Source: Alkalinema sp. CACIAM 70d (lineage in GTDB: Bacteria > Cyanobacteriota > Cyanobacteriia > Leptolyngbyales > Leptolyngbyaceae). Taken from it: a DNA stretch of 64,000 nucleotides. Positions 52,819 to 63,500 of the stretch are shown here, piece by piece. The translations under genes and the position numbers were made by a program. A model generated the notes under the pieces. The model was given only the letters and a program-made list of their open reading frames with translations, made no database searches and was not told where the DNA came from. Position 1 is the stretch's first letter; each line of letters begins with the position of its first letter. The stretch lies in the NCBI GenBank assembly GCA_002148405.1, contig MUGG01000212.1:106868-170867 (forward strand), written 5' to 3'.

Positions 52819-53481
52819 TCAGTTGGCGGGTAAGGCCGTTGAAGTGTGGGGACTCTTGAAGGTGGTCTGGGCATCGGTGCGTTGGCAGGCCACCATGGTT
52901 TTGACGTGTTCTGATTCGTCATCCCGAATGTTGACAAAGACATCGTAGAGGTTGTCTACACTGGGACGACGTTCAGCAGGTTTATAGCCAGTTTGGAACT
53001 CGTCAAACATGTACAAATCCCCATCCCGGTAATAGCTAATGGCTACTTGGGGTGCAGGAGCGGCCTTTAGCTCTGCTTCGCAGTCCTTCAGGTAGTGGTC
53101 ATAGGTGCGGTAGGCATGTTGTTCTACCAGTTCCATAAAGTGATAGGCCGATCGTGGTGAGAGGACGTAAATCACCACAATGATCCAGTAGTACAGCAAG
53201 GCCACATGGCGAGCCAAGAAGCGATCGATCCAGACATCGGCCCCCCCCAGTTCTTCCATAATCAACAAGTGGTGCAGTTCATTCCACGATTCCGCGAAGT
53301 GAACCTTGAGCCAGTCCGCCTTGCGCCACCAGCCAATGGTTTCGTACAGGTGCAGGACAGAGAGGTAGGAAAAATAGGGTACCCGCGCTACGGTTTCCAG
53401 GACGTAGAACCGTTGGATCGGTCGATCGCGGTAGACCGTATTCATCACAAAAACCAAAATACTAACGAGAAAGCGAATCAT
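52819..53481 (-). CDS. Plastoquinol terminal oxidase (PTOX, alternative oxidase family)
   Basis: A 220-residue di-iron quinol oxidase that passes electrons from plastoquinol to oxygen. The iron ligands are in place: Glu29 (VLETVARVP), Glu68 and His71 (ESWNELHH), Glu120 (ELVEQHAY), Glu189 and His192 (DDESEH). The third-to-fourth ligand spacing is 69 residues, longer than in mitochondrial AOX and matching the extra segment that marks PTOX. It is membrane-associated rather than spanning. Roles are relief of over-reduced plastoquinone and support of carotenoid desaturation. Confidence 0.94.
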   Translation of the reverse strand: MIRFLVSILVFVMNTVYRDRPIQRFYVLETVARVPYFSYLSVLHLYETIGWWRKADWLKVHFAESWNELHHLLIMEELGGADVWIDRFLARHVALLYYWIIVVIYVLSPRSAYHFMELVEQHAYRTYDHYLKDCEAELKAAPAPQVAISYYRDGDLYMFDEFQTGYKPAERRPSVDNLYDVFVNIRDDESEHVKTMVACQRTDAQTTFKSPHTSTALPAN

Positions 53482-53778
53482 AGAGTAGCTCCGGGAGAGT
53501 TAATCAACGGTGGATGAGTGATATTCGCATCCTAGCGATCCCCTCAAACCTTGCAAGATCCTTACTCAGGGAGCCCCTTAGTAACTCGGAGTAAAAGATT
53601 GGTACGAGATCGGACCTTTGGGAGACTCTGAAGGAATGTTGAAAATTTTCTAGAAAAAGTGCAGGGTTCCCATAACCACCCCCCAGAATGGAGGAGCAGG
53701 GCGATTGTCCGTCGATCTTCTATTACCTTTCTTCTGTCAACTTTCCGGCAACGTTCTATTAACCCTGTTTGCGATCGC

Positions 53779-54168
53779 ATGGAAAATTTTTGTCCCGAAC
53801 CAGAACAGCATTGTCCAATCCAGTACACACTCACCGTGCTGGAAGGAAAATGGGCTTTACCCATTCTGCGGGAGTTATTTGCAGGGCCAAAGCGTACCCA
53901 TATGCTGCTAGAAGTCTTACCGGGAATTAGTACCAAAACCTTGATGCAACGACTGCGATCGTTGGAAAAGCATGGCTTGGTGCATCGGCAGATCTACGCA
54001 GAAGTCCCGCCCCATGTGGAGTATTGGCTAACGGATAAGGGGCGAGAAATTCAACCCGTTTTGGTCGCGCTGTACCAAGTGGGGCAACGCTGGCTAGCCC
54101 AGGACAACTGCCTATGTGGCTTGACGCAACTGCAAACCTGTTCTGCTCCAGATCGCTCCAATTCCTGA
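53779..54168 (+). CDS. HxlR-family transcriptional regulator
   Basis: A 129-residue winged-helix regulator. I chose the ATG at 53779, which gives the usual HxlR beginning (MENFCPEPEQHCPIQYTLTVLEGKW with Cys5 and Cys12). A longer frame from 53659 is unlikely. The wHTH has KWALPILRELFAGPKR, GISTKTLMQRLRSLEKHGLV and the wing VEYWLTDKG. The C-terminus adds a CLCG and a further Cys. Several HxlR proteins sense thiol or aldehyde stress through N-terminal Cys. It is divergent from PTOX (297 bases), so regulation of PTOX is possible. Confidence 0.87.
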   Translation: MENFCPEPEQHCPIQYTLTVLEGKWALPILRELFAGPKRTHMLLEVLPGISTKTLMQRLRSLEKHGLVHRQIYAEVPPHVEYWLTDKGREIQPVLVALYQVGQRWLAQDNCLCGLTQLQTCSAPDRSNS

Positions 54169-54326
54169 AGGGGTGAACCCTTGGTTGACGATTGCTTTAC
54201 CGAACGCTTTACCTAACGCTTCACCGGGTCAGCCACTTCACCGGGTCATTCAGGTCATTGGGCAAGTCACTTCACCGTATAGTAGGAAATTGCTGGTTTG
54301 GACGTTGCGACGATCGCGGATTGGTT

Positions 54327-54794
54327 ATGGCTTATTGGTTAATGAAATCGGAACCCGATGTCTATGGGATCGATGATTTGCAAACGGAAAACATCGGGCT
54401 TTGGGATGGGGTGCGTAACTATCAAGCCCGTAACTTCCTGAAATCAATGCAGGTAGGCGACTTGGCCTTTTTCTACCACTCCAACACTAAACCCCCGGGC
54501 ATCGCGGGGTTGATGAAAATTGTGGAAACCCAAGTGGTTGATCCGACCCAATTTGATCTCGCCAATCCCTACTATGATCCCAAATCCACGCCGGAAGCGC
54601 CCCGCTGGCACACCGTCAAATGTCAATATGTGGAAACTCTGCCGGAGCTGATTACCCTAGAACAGTTGAAAGCGGTTTTTTCTCCCGATGAATTACTAGT
54701 GGTGCGCCCAGGCAATCGTCTCTCGGTCATGCCGGTGGAAACCCCGGTCGCCCAGCGAATCCTACAACTTGGGGCGTTTCAGACTACCCCCTAG
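54327..54794 (+). CDS. EVE domain-containing protein
   Basis: A 155-residue single EVE domain (PUA-like fold, Thyn1-type). The ATG at 54327 gives MAYWLMKSEPDVYGIDDL, the classic start. Further family blocks are WDGVRNYQARNFLKSMQVGD, FFYHSNTKPPGIAGLMKIV and YYDPKS. EVE domains read modified bases in DNA or RNA. The 3' end overlaps the convergent Cache-domain kinase by 11 bases. Confidence 0.92.
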   Translation: MAYWLMKSEPDVYGIDDLQTENIGLWDGVRNYQARNFLKSMQVGDLAFFYHSNTKPPGIAGLMKIVETQVVDPTQFDLANPYYDPKSTPEAPRWHTVKCQYVETLPELITLEQLKAVFSPDELLVVRPGNRLSVMPVETPVAQRILQLGAFQTTP

Positions 54795-57174
54795 CGGGTT
54801 CTGCAGGAGAGTATTGAGTCATGACTGCGGAGGGTTCCGCCGCTGTGGGTGGAGTCGATACATCCTGAGGCCCGAGCTCGGGATGGGCGGCGTGAGTCAC
54901 ACTGCTGAGGACAGGAGCGGCGGAGTAGCTGGACTGGATGGGGAGTTCAATGCAAAATTCCGTGCCCATACCGGGTTCCGATCGACAGGAGAGGTAGCCC
55001 TGATGGCGATCGACAACGACTTGGTAACTAATCGCTAACCCTAACCCTGTCCCCTTACCCACCGGTTTTGTGGTGAAAAACGGATCAAAAATGCGATCCC
55101 GAATTTCTGGCGGGATACCAGGGCCATTGTCCCGAATTCGAATTACCACAGCATTAGGCGAGTAAAGTGGGCAATGCTCTGTCTCAATCCAGATGGTAGG
55201 TTGTTCTATGCCATGCTCCGTTAGGGCATCGATCGCGTTACTGAGCAAATTCATCAGCACTTGATTCAGCTGACCGGGATAACATTCAATTTCCGGTAAA
55301 TCGCCATAGCTTTTGTGCAGGGTGACCCCTGGAAATCGGCCCGTGGGCTTGAGGCGATGATTCAAAATCAGTAGCGTACTCTCAATCCCGTCATGGATGT
55401 TGGCCAATTTGCGCTCGGCCTCATCCAAGCGGGAAAAATTACGCAAGTTGACTACGATTTCCCGGATCCGATCAGTACCGATCTGCATGGAATGGAGGAG
55501 CTTGGGCAGATCCGTTTGGACAAATTCCAGGTCAATCTCGTCAGCGTGATCAGGGATAACTCGATCGGAGTCAGGATATTGCTGCTGATAGAGCGCTAAA
55601 TGGTCTAACAAGTTTTTGATATAGGTTTCAGCATGGCTGAGGTTGCCATAGATAAAGCTCACCGGATTATTAATCTCATGGGCAATGCCTGCCACCATCT
55701 GTCCTAAACTGGACATTTTTTCGCTTTGAATCAGTTGCGACTGGGTCGATTGCAATTCTTGCAGGGCATTGGACAGTTCCATTGTCCGCATCTGGACTTG
55801 CACTTCTAGCTGTTCATTCTGGACGCCCAGTTGGTGAAAGGATGCTTGCAGTTGTGCTGCCATACTGGTAAACGATCGGGCCAAGCGGCCTAACTCATCC
55901 GTGCGATCGCAATCTAGCTGGACATCAAACTCGCCCCTTGCAACCTTCTCGGTTGCTTGCAATAGTTGGTTCAGGGGTTGATGGACTTGGTGGCGCAGGA
56001 TGCGGTAGAGAATGAGCAATTCTACGGTGAGGGTTAACGAGCCGATGGCCAAGTACAGCAAGCTTTCCTGAAATGCCGCTTGAATTAACAGGGGCATGGG
56101 ATAAACGGTTACGAAATACCAATCGGGGCCTTGAAGCTTGGTGATGGCCCAAAAGGCTTCTCCATCTGGATCTTCAAAGACCGCTGCCTCCTGATTTAGT
56201 TGCTTGGCTTGGGCCAGAATGCGCTGAAGGTGACGATCGTGGGTGTCTTGAATCGTCAGTTGGCCTTTCTGTTCCAGAATTTTTGCGGTGTACTGGGGAT
56301 GAACGATTAGGGTGCCATCGTTGCGGAAAATAAGGTTATGGGTGCCCGGTATGAGGTTCTTCTGCGTTTGTGCCAGCAGATCATTCAGAACAATGTCATT
56401 GCCGATCGAGGCCACGTGGTTTCCCTGATCGTCATCCACTGGGGTTACCAGAGACACCATCCACTGCTTCGGCACCGTATCGTAATACACCTTAGTCCAA
56501 AAGGGTTTACGAGCCGGATTATGGGTTCGATCGGCTCCGTAGCCATATTCTTCTTGGAGAATATCTAAATCCGACTCCGCTTCCAATCCCCAGGGGCTAC
56601 TGGGACGATAATCTACCGAAAGGTTCTCAGGGCCATTGATCCAAGTATTGGTAAAGCGGCTAGTGAAAGCACGACCATAGAGGCTGGCTAACCGATGAAA
56701 TACAACTATCCTATGTTGTAAATCTGGCGTAATCGGGACGCTTCTGCCTAGAAACACTGTAGCGGCGCGTTCTTTATCAAAAAATGCCAATGACTTCCCC
56801 TGGGGAAAATTACGCCAGGTACCATCCCTCCAGGCATACATCAATTGCTTGAATTCGGCTTGGTTGTTTAGAGCTGGATCGACTTTCAGGGTTTGCAGAA
56901 GGTGTTGTTTGAGAATTTGCTGGTTCTCTTGAGCCAGCCGGAAAACTTCGCTGTTCTGTCTTCCTTCATCTACAATGCGCTGATACAGTTGTTGATTGAT
57001 ATTGTCTTCTAAGGTTCTGAAGGAATGCCAATAGACGGCTCCGATCGCGGTGGATGAGATCCCAACGATGGCTACCCCAATCTTCAGCAAGGTTTTGCGG
57101 GTTAACGACGTTTGACCGGATGGAGACTGCCAAAAGGTGCGGTTAAACCAAGGAGGAAGGGAGAAGCGCATCAT
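54784..57174 (-). CDS. Cache-domain sensor histidine kinase
   Basis: A 796-residue membrane kinase started at the paired ATGs 57174/57171; a frame open to 57327 adds sequence without family look. It has TM1 at about 31-50 (TLLKIGVAIVGISSTAIGAVYW), a large extracytoplasmic Cache region of about 330 residues (DNHVASIGNDIVLNDL, YFVTVYPMP), TM2 at about 385-405, HAMP, a coiled coil, HisKA with SEKMSSLGQMVAGIAHEINNP (His about 499) and HATPase with NLLSNAIDAL and GKGTGLGLAISY. Its transmitter closely resembles that of the giant kinase at 60583. Ligand unknown, probably a small organic molecule. Confidence 0.92.
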   Translation of the reverse strand: MMRFSLPPWFNRTFWQSPSGQTSLTRKTLLKIGVAIVGISSTAIGAVYWHSFRTLEDNINQQLYQRIVDEGRQNSEVFRLAQENQQILKQHLLQTLKVDPALNNQAEFKQLMYAWRDGTWRNFPQGKSLAFFDKERAATVFLGRSVPITPDLQHRIVVFHRLASLYGRAFTSRFTNTWINGPENLSVDYRPSSPWGLEAESDLDILQEEYGYGADRTHNPARKPFWTKVYYDTVPKQWMVSLVTPVDDDQGNHVASIGNDIVLNDLLAQTQKNLIPGTHNLIFRNDGTLIVHPQYTAKILEQKGQLTIQDTHDRHLQRILAQAKQLNQEAAVFEDPDGEAFWAITKLQGPDWYFVTVYPMPLLIQAAFQESLLYLAIGSLTLTVELLILYRILRHQVHQPLNQLLQATEKVARGEFDVQLDCDRTDELGRLARSFTSMAAQLQASFHQLGVQNEQLEVQVQMRTMELSNALQELQSTQSQLIQSEKMSSLGQMVAGIAHEINNPVSFIYGNLSHAETYIKNLLDHLALYQQQYPDSDRVIPDHADEIDLEFVQTDLPKLLHSMQIGTDRIREIVVNLRNFSRLDEAERKLANIHDGIESTLLILNHRLKPTGRFPGVTLHKSYGDLPEIECYPGQLNQVLMNLLSNAIDALTEHGIEQPTIWIETEHCPLYSPNAVVIRIRDNGPGIPPEIRDRIFDPFFTTKPVGKGTGLGLAISYQVVVDRHQGYLSCRSEPGMGTEFCIELPIQSSYSAAPVLSSVTHAAHPELGPQDVSTPPTAAEPSAVMTQYSPAEPARG

Positions 57175-57593
57175 AAGGGTGCAAGCCTTGTAAGACTGGT
57201 AAGACTGGTCGATTGCAGTTGACTCATCAATGACTTTTCCCGAGAATTCCCTGAAAATGACTGATAATATTTCACTCTTTCCAAGGTATCTCAGTATTTT
57301 CCTGAAAACTGTGGAAAAACTCAGCATTTTTCTAGAAGGAATTCAGCCAATGAGTTATCTGCCACTGGTCAGGACAGGGTCTAGATGGCAGGCGATCGTA
57401 GTAGAAAATCCCCTTGGTCATGATGGGAAATGCTCGATCGGGAACACTTGTGTCAAGAAAGACTTACCTCAATTTGCCAAACTTGCCTAAATCGGTAAAC
57501 GCTACGCTAGAATTGTTAACGCTTCGTTACGGAAGCATTTGATTTTACTACCGAAGAAGCAAGTCTTACCCTTTTACCTTAAAGTGAACAATC
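57175..57593. other. Divergent promoter region of the Cache kinase and typA
   Basis: 419 bases with no convincing gene; short frames on both strands lack start context. A small GTAAGACTG duplication lies near 57187-57207. AT-rich sequence from 57490 to 57590 probably holds the typA promoter. Confidence 0.5.
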
Positions 57594-59390
57594 ATGTCTC
57601 TTCCGATTCGGAACGTTGCGATTATTGCCCACGTTGACCATGGTAAAACGACCCTCGTGGATGCGTTGCTGAAGCAAGCGGGAACCTTCCGAGAGAACGA
57701 GGATATTCCGGACTGCGTGATGGACTCCAACGATCTGGAACGGGAGCGAGGCATTACGATCCTGTCTAAAAATACGGCTGTCCGTTACAAGGAAACCTTA
57801 ATTAATATTGTGGACACCCCGGGTCACGCAGACTTTGGGGGTGAAGTGGAACGGGTTCTGGGCATGGTGGACGGCTGTCTGCTGATTGTGGACGCCAATG
57901 AAGGCCCGATGCCCCAGACCCGCTTTGTATTGAAGAAGGCGCTGGAACAGGGTCTACGTCCGATCGTGTTTGTGAACAAGATCGATCGGGCCCGCCAGGA
58001 TCCCAACATTGCTGTCGATAAGGTCTTGGATCTATTTATCGAACTGGGCGCAGATGACGATCAGTGTGACTTCCCCTACCTCTTCGGATCTGGTTTAGGT
58101 GGCTTTGCTAAGGAAAAACCAGAAGAAGAGTCCGACAGCATGGAGCCGCTGTTTAATGCGATTCTACGCCACGTTCCGCCGCCCGTTGGTGACCCTACCA
58201 AGCCGTTGCAACTGCAAGTGACAACCCTGGACTACTCCGACTACTTAGGTCGGATCGTCATTGGTCGTGTGCACAACGGCACGATCAAAGCTGGACAACA
58301 AGCAGCCTTGGTTAAGGATGATGGCAAGATCGTCAAGGCCAAAATTTCCAAGCTGCTGGGCTTCGATGGCCTCAAGCGGGTAGAAATTGAAGAAGCTGCT
58401 GCGGGTAACTTGGTGGCAGTGGCAGGTTTTGCTGATGCTAACATTGGGGAAACGATTACGGATCCAGACGATCCCCAAGCATTACCTTTGATTAAGGTCG
58501 ATGAACCGACCCTGCAAATGACCTTTATGGTGAACGATTCACCGTTCGCTGGGAAGGAAGGTAAGTTTGTCACCTCTCGCCAAGTGCGCGATCGCTTGAT
58601 GCGGGAGTTGGAAACCAACGTGGCGCTGCGGGTAGAGGAAACGGATTCCCCCGATCGCTTCTCCGTGGCAGGCCGGGGTGAGTTGCACCTGGGCATCCTG
58701 ATCGAAACGATGCGGCGGGAAGGCTACGAGTTCCAAGTGTCGCAGCCGCAGGTGATCTTCCGCGAAATCAATGGCCAACCTTGTGAACCATTTGAAACTT
58801 TGGTGCTGGATGTGCCTGATGATGCAGTCGGTTCTTGCATTGAGAAGCTAGGAACCCGCAAGGCTGAAATGCAAAACATGGAAGCAGGCGGCAACGGTCG
58901 GACGCAGTTGGAATTTGTGGTTCCAGCGCGAGGCTTGATCGGCTTCCGGGGTGAGTTCATCCGACTGACCCGTGGGGAAGGCATCATGAACCACAGCTTC
59001 TTTGAGTACCGTGCTATGGTGGGTGAAATTCAGGCTCGCTACAACGGGGTGATTATTTCCTTTGAAGAGGGCACGGCGACCTTCTATGCGTTGCAAAACG
59101 CGGAAGACCGTGGGGTGTTCTTCATCAAGCCGGGTACCAAGGTGTACAAGGGCATGATTATTGGGGAGCACAACCGTCCGCAGGATCTGGATCTAAATGT
59201 CTGTAAGGCGAAGGCACTAACGAACCACCGGGCTGCGGGTGGAGATGAGTTGGTGCAGTTGAAAGCTCCGGAAGAGATGAGTTTGGAGCGGGCGCTGGAA
59301 TACATTGGGCCGGATGAGCTACTGGAGATCACGCCAGAGTCCATTCGTCTTCGCAAGCTAGAGAAGAAGAAGCTGGCTGGCAAGAAATAG
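57594..59390 (+). CDS. typA: Translational GTPase TypA/BipA
   Basis: A 598-residue ribosome-associated GTPase. G1 is AHVDHGKTT (12-20), G2 lies in RERGITI, G3 is DTPGHADF and G4 is NKIDR. The EF-G-like domains III and V follow, then the TypA-specific C-terminal domain beginning around RGLIGFRGEF. TypA aids ribosome assembly and growth under cold or other stress. It ends in a clear terminator at 59425. Confidence 0.97.
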   Translation: MSLPIRNVAIIAHVDHGKTTLVDALLKQAGTFRENEDIPDCVMDSNDLERERGITILSKNTAVRYKETLINIVDTPGHADFGGEVERVLGMVDGCLLIVDANEGPMPQTRFVLKKALEQGLRPIVFVNKIDRARQDPNIAVDKVLDLFIELGADDDQCDFPYLFGSGLGGFAKEKPEEESDSMEPLFNAILRHVPPPVGDPTKPLQLQVTTLDYSDYLGRIVIGRVHNGTIKAGQQAALVKDDGKIVKAKISKLLGFDGLKRVEIEEAAAGNLVAVAGFADANIGETITDPDDPQALPLIKVDEPTLQMTFMVNDSPFAGKEGKFVTSRQVRDRLMRELETNVALRVEETDSPDRFSVAGRGELHLGILIETMRREGYEFQVSQPQVIFREINGQPCEPFETLVLDVPDDAVGSCIEKLGTRKAEMQNMEAGGNGRTQLEFVVPARGLIGFRGEFIRLTRGEGIMNHSFFEYRAMVGEIQARYNGVIISFEEGTATFYALQNAEDRGVFFIKPGTKVYKGMIIGEHNRPQDLDLNVCKAKALTNHRAAGGDELVQLKAPEEMSLERALEYIGPDELLEITPESIRLRKLEKKKLAGKK

Positions 59391-59424
59391 TTCTGTTGTT
59401 CAGTAATGCTTAATTGATTCATCT

Positions 59425-59450
59425 AAGGAGGCTCTATGGCCTCCTTTTTT
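59425..59450 (+). terminator. Rho-independent terminator of typA
   Basis: AAGGAGGC pairs with GCCTCCTT around a 6-base loop and is followed by a T run, 35 bases after the typA stop. Confidence 0.88.
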
Positions 59451-59585
59451 GATCGAGTGATGTGTTTGTTAAAGATGCAATAAGCAATTGAAAAAATACA
59501 GCAATGCGAGGGGAGGCAAAATTTTCGATTTGAGTAAAATATGGCTTAATGGAAAGTACTGCTAGTTGTCACTTCGTCAATCATC

Positions 59586-60500
59586 ATGGCTGTTCCAGAT
59601 TATCAAAGCTTTCTATTACCTGCTCTATCGTTTTTGAGTGATGGTTTGGAGCACTCTAGCCGAGAGGTTTACGATGCAATGGCATTGGTATTTTCACTAA
59701 CTGATGAAGACAGAAAACAGCTTCTTCCTAGTGGGCAGCAAGCAACCTATGAAAACCGAATTGGTTGGGCATTAACTTATTTGAATAAAGCAAAACTATG
59801 TGACAAGCCTGCTCGGGGAAAATTTATCATTACGCAGCGTGGACAAGAAGTTTTGCAGAACAAGCCTACAAAAATTGACAATAAATTCCTCCTGCAATTT
59901 TCCGAGTTCCAACAATTTAAGCAGCGTACTCCTAAAACGCAAGAGGATTTTGAAAAAAATCTGGAGTCTGATAATGCCCAAACACCTGAAGAAATTTTGC
60001 AGGAAAGTTATCAAGCATTAAAGTCAGAGCTGAAAGAAGAAATTTTACAACGGCTGAAGCTGGGTTCACCTGCTTTTTTTGAACGGGTTGTTGTAGATCT
60101 ACTGGTCGCCATGGGTTACGGTGGTTCCAGGAAAGAGGCTGGGCGTGCGATCGGGCGAACTGGCGATGGTGGAATTGATGGCATCATCAATGAAGATCCC
60201 CTCGGACTAGATAGCATTTATATTCAAGCCAAACGGTGGGAAAACACCGTCGGTCGTCCAGTCGTCCAGGCATTTGCCGGAAGTTTAGAAGGCTTTCGTT
60301 CTAGAAAAGGGGTGATGATTACGACTTCAGAATTTTCTAAAGAGGCCAAAGATTATGTAACAAGAATTGAAAAAAAGATCATATTGATTAACGGAACAAT
60401 GCTGGCAGATTTGATGATTGAAAATGACGTTGGTGTTGATGAGAAAGAAAGATTTGTAGTCAAAAAAATTGATAATGACTACTTTGAAGAAATCCTCTAA
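59586..60500 (+). CDS. Mrr-family restriction endonuclease-like protein
   Basis: A 304-residue protein with an N-terminal winged-helix Mrr domain (about 1-95: NRIGWALTYLNKAKLCDKPARGKF) and a C-terminal Mrr catalytic domain (about 155-290). The PD-(D/E)XK core is GDGGIDGIINED followed by IYIQAKRW (D...Q-A-K), with FFERVVVDLLVAMGYGG before it. Mrr cleaves modified DNA. The gene is more AT-rich than its neighbours and has no methyltransferase beside it, which suits a type IV, modification-dependent enzyme and possible horizontal acquisition. Confidence 0.9.
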   Translation: MAVPDYQSFLLPALSFLSDGLEHSSREVYDAMALVFSLTDEDRKQLLPSGQQATYENRIGWALTYLNKAKLCDKPARGKFIITQRGQEVLQNKPTKIDNKFLLQFSEFQQFKQRTPKTQEDFEKNLESDNAQTPEEILQESYQALKSELKEEILQRLKLGSPAFFERVVVDLLVAMGYGGSRKEAGRAIGRTGDGGIDGIINEDPLGLDSIYIQAKRWENTVGRPVVQAFAGSLEGFRSRKGVMITTSEFSKEAKDYVTRIEKKIILINGTMLADLMIENDVGVDEKERFVVKKIDNDYFEEIL

Positions 60501-60582
60501 TAAATAATTTTTGAAAGAATATCTTGGAGTATTGTTCGAATCAAATCAGAAATGCTGCTTTTAATTATTTTGCCGAAGTGAA

Positions 60583-63500
60583 TCATGTATCCATTGGTAA
60601 CAGAATTGTAAATTCTGCGCCTTGTCCTAGGGTTGAGTCTACTGAAATAGTTCCTCCATGTTTTTCTTCTACGATTTGACGAGCGATCGCTAAACCTAAT
60701 CCAGTTCCTTTGCCCACACCCTTGGTTGTGAATAGATGCTCAAAGATTTTAGCTTTTACGTCCTCACCCATGCCTTTACCATTATCCCGAATCCGAATTT
60801 CAACAGTATGCTGTCCTTGTAGGGCTGTTTGAATCATAATCTGCTGAGGATTGAGTTGTAATTCACTGTAAGTTGTTTGCTGTGCCATTTCGTCAAACAT
60901 ATCGATCGCATTGGCGAGAATGTTCATAAAGACTTGGTTCAGTTGCCCTGGAAAGCACTTAATCTCAGGAATCTCGCCATAGTTCTGAATTACTTCGATC
61001 GCAGGTCGATACTCATTGGCTTTCAAGCGATATTTTAGAATCAGAATGGTACTATCGATTCCCTCGTGAAGATTGGCTTTAACCTTGTGTTCTCGATCGG
61101 CCCGCGAGAAGGTACGCAGGCTGGTGCTGATATTGGTAATACGATCGGTGGCACCTTCCATGGAGTTCAATAACTTCAGTAAATCCTCCGTCAAAAATTC
61201 TAAGTCAATCTCTTCAGCCTTCTCTTGGACAGGCATTGCTGCATCAGGATGGTGGTGCTGATAGAGGGCTAAATAATCCAGTAAATCTTGAACATAATCT
61301 CTGGCATTGTTAATACTGCCACTCAGGAATCCGATGGGATTATTAATTTCGTGGGCTACGCCTGCAACTAGGTTACCGAGCGAAGCCATTTTCTCACTTT
61401 GGACAACTTGTAGATGGGACTGTTGCAATTGCTGGGCATAGTCTTGAGCTTGTTGATAAAGTCGCGCATTTTTCAGAGAAATCGCAGCCTGGGTGCAGAG
61501 GAAATTAAGTACCAGAATTCGATCGTGGGTAAATGCGCCACTAGTGAGTTGATTTTGTAAATATAGAAGACCAATCAGTTGTCCTTGGTTAAGGAGCGGT
61601 AAACACAATAAGCTTTTAGGCTGTTGCTGTTGTAAATAACTTTCGATGATCGGTAAATCCGTTTTGAGGTCGTCAATGACCACCGTTTCCAAGGTGTTTT
61701 TGACATATTGAATCAGCTTAAACGGCACATCCAGACTGCTGTCTAGTGGCTGTGTGCAGAGGTCTGTGACTTCAGGGATAGCGATTGCCCGTACCTGCCA
61801 TTCTCCAGTATCACTAGGGAGGATCAAGGCACAGCGATCGGCTCCAGAGTTTTGCAGAATGATTTGGGTCAATTGATTGAGCAGTTCTTCTAGTTGAATG
61901 GTGCTTGTGAGGGCTTGTGAGGCTTTGAGGATGGCAGCAAAGTCTAAGGTTTGGTTAATACTAGTACTACTGGAGCTTTTGTGAGGGGTGGCAGGCACTG
62001 TTACGGTTGCTGGAGCGATCGTCATTAATGTGTTCGAGAGGCTTACTGATGAGTCTGTTGGCTCTAAGATGGAGTGCAGTAACTTGGGGTGGCGAGTTTC
62101 AAGATCAGCAACTTTGGCTTTGGCTCCCCAGTGAGCATAGCGGTAGTAGGTTTCTTGGAGGTAGCCTATGGCGACTTTCTCTTTGCCCCAATCCAGATAG
62201 AATTTAGCGGCCAGTTCATTCGCGAGTGCCTCGTCTTGGATGAATCCATTCGCTTTAGCACTGGCGATCGCGCGATCGTAATAATCGATCGCCTCACCTC
62301 TATCACCTAAGACTCGATAATATTCTGCCGCAACCAGTTCCCAGCGATGTTGGTGATTGGTCGGTGCAAAGGTTGCCCAATGACGTAACTGATCGTGTTG
62401 TTGTTGGACTTGCTGCAAAATAGTGGGTTGTTCCTCGGGATCTGCAGTGGGATAGCAGCGAAGTTGAATGAGGGCATCAAACCAAACGTAGAGAACTACG
62501 GTAAATGTTGCAGTTCCCCCTTGGAGATATTGCCTCGCCTCTTTAGAAATACGTGCAGCGGGCTGATACTCGTTAAAAAGATAATAAAGAATGGCTTGAT
62601 TGATATACCAGTGGAACAACCCAGTGAAATTGTTATCCACTTGCAGTACTGATAAATGAGTCTCTGCATCAAAGAGTTCTCCACTTAGAATCGCTGGGTG
62701 CTGGTTATATCCCAGTAAGTTCAAAACAGCTTGTTGGTAAGTTGTTTCTAGCAGTAGGGAATGTAAATGTTCATGCTTGGTAGTAATTTGTCGATAGGCT
62801 TCCATTTTCGGTAGTAAATCTGAAAGTACCTGTCCTTGGAAATAAGCATAGGCACAGTAGGTACCCGCATTGAGGTTTGCGGATTCTAAATCCCCCGTCT
62901 CAATTCCATCTTGATAAGCTCGTTCCAATGCGGGAATTACGGTAGATAAAGCATCTTTCCAATGTTTAATAAAATAGTAATTAATAAAGCCACTGCGACT
63001 GTAGGAATTCTTTAGATGTAAGCGATCGCGCAAAGTCAATGCTAATTCTCCAAAGGCATAGCCATTTTCAATATCACCCACTACACCACAGAGAATTACG
63101 CCATAGTCACTGTAAGTAAAAACAGAAATGGGGCAATTACCAAACTGAAGTGAGATTTCAATCTGCTTACAAATCAGTAATGGCATTAAAAGTGGGGCTG
63201 CAATATAAGCGCTAGCAGATAATCCACTCATTAATTGCATTTGTGCGAGTAAATAAGGATCAGTCAGCGAGGGTAATTCTAGAAAATCGTGAATCTCTCT
63301 CTCTGCCCATAGCGCTCTCGTTACGCTGAGGGCTTGTCCAATATCAGCTTGAGTTGGCTGGGCTGGAAATTCTAGTCCTAGGGTTCGTAACAATTCCAAG
63401 CCAATTTGTAACGATTCCAAGAGCCGACCCTGTACACTGACTCCAAGAATTCGATGTTGCTGTACTTTAATGGTATCTAGCAAAGTTTTTGCTTGTTGAC

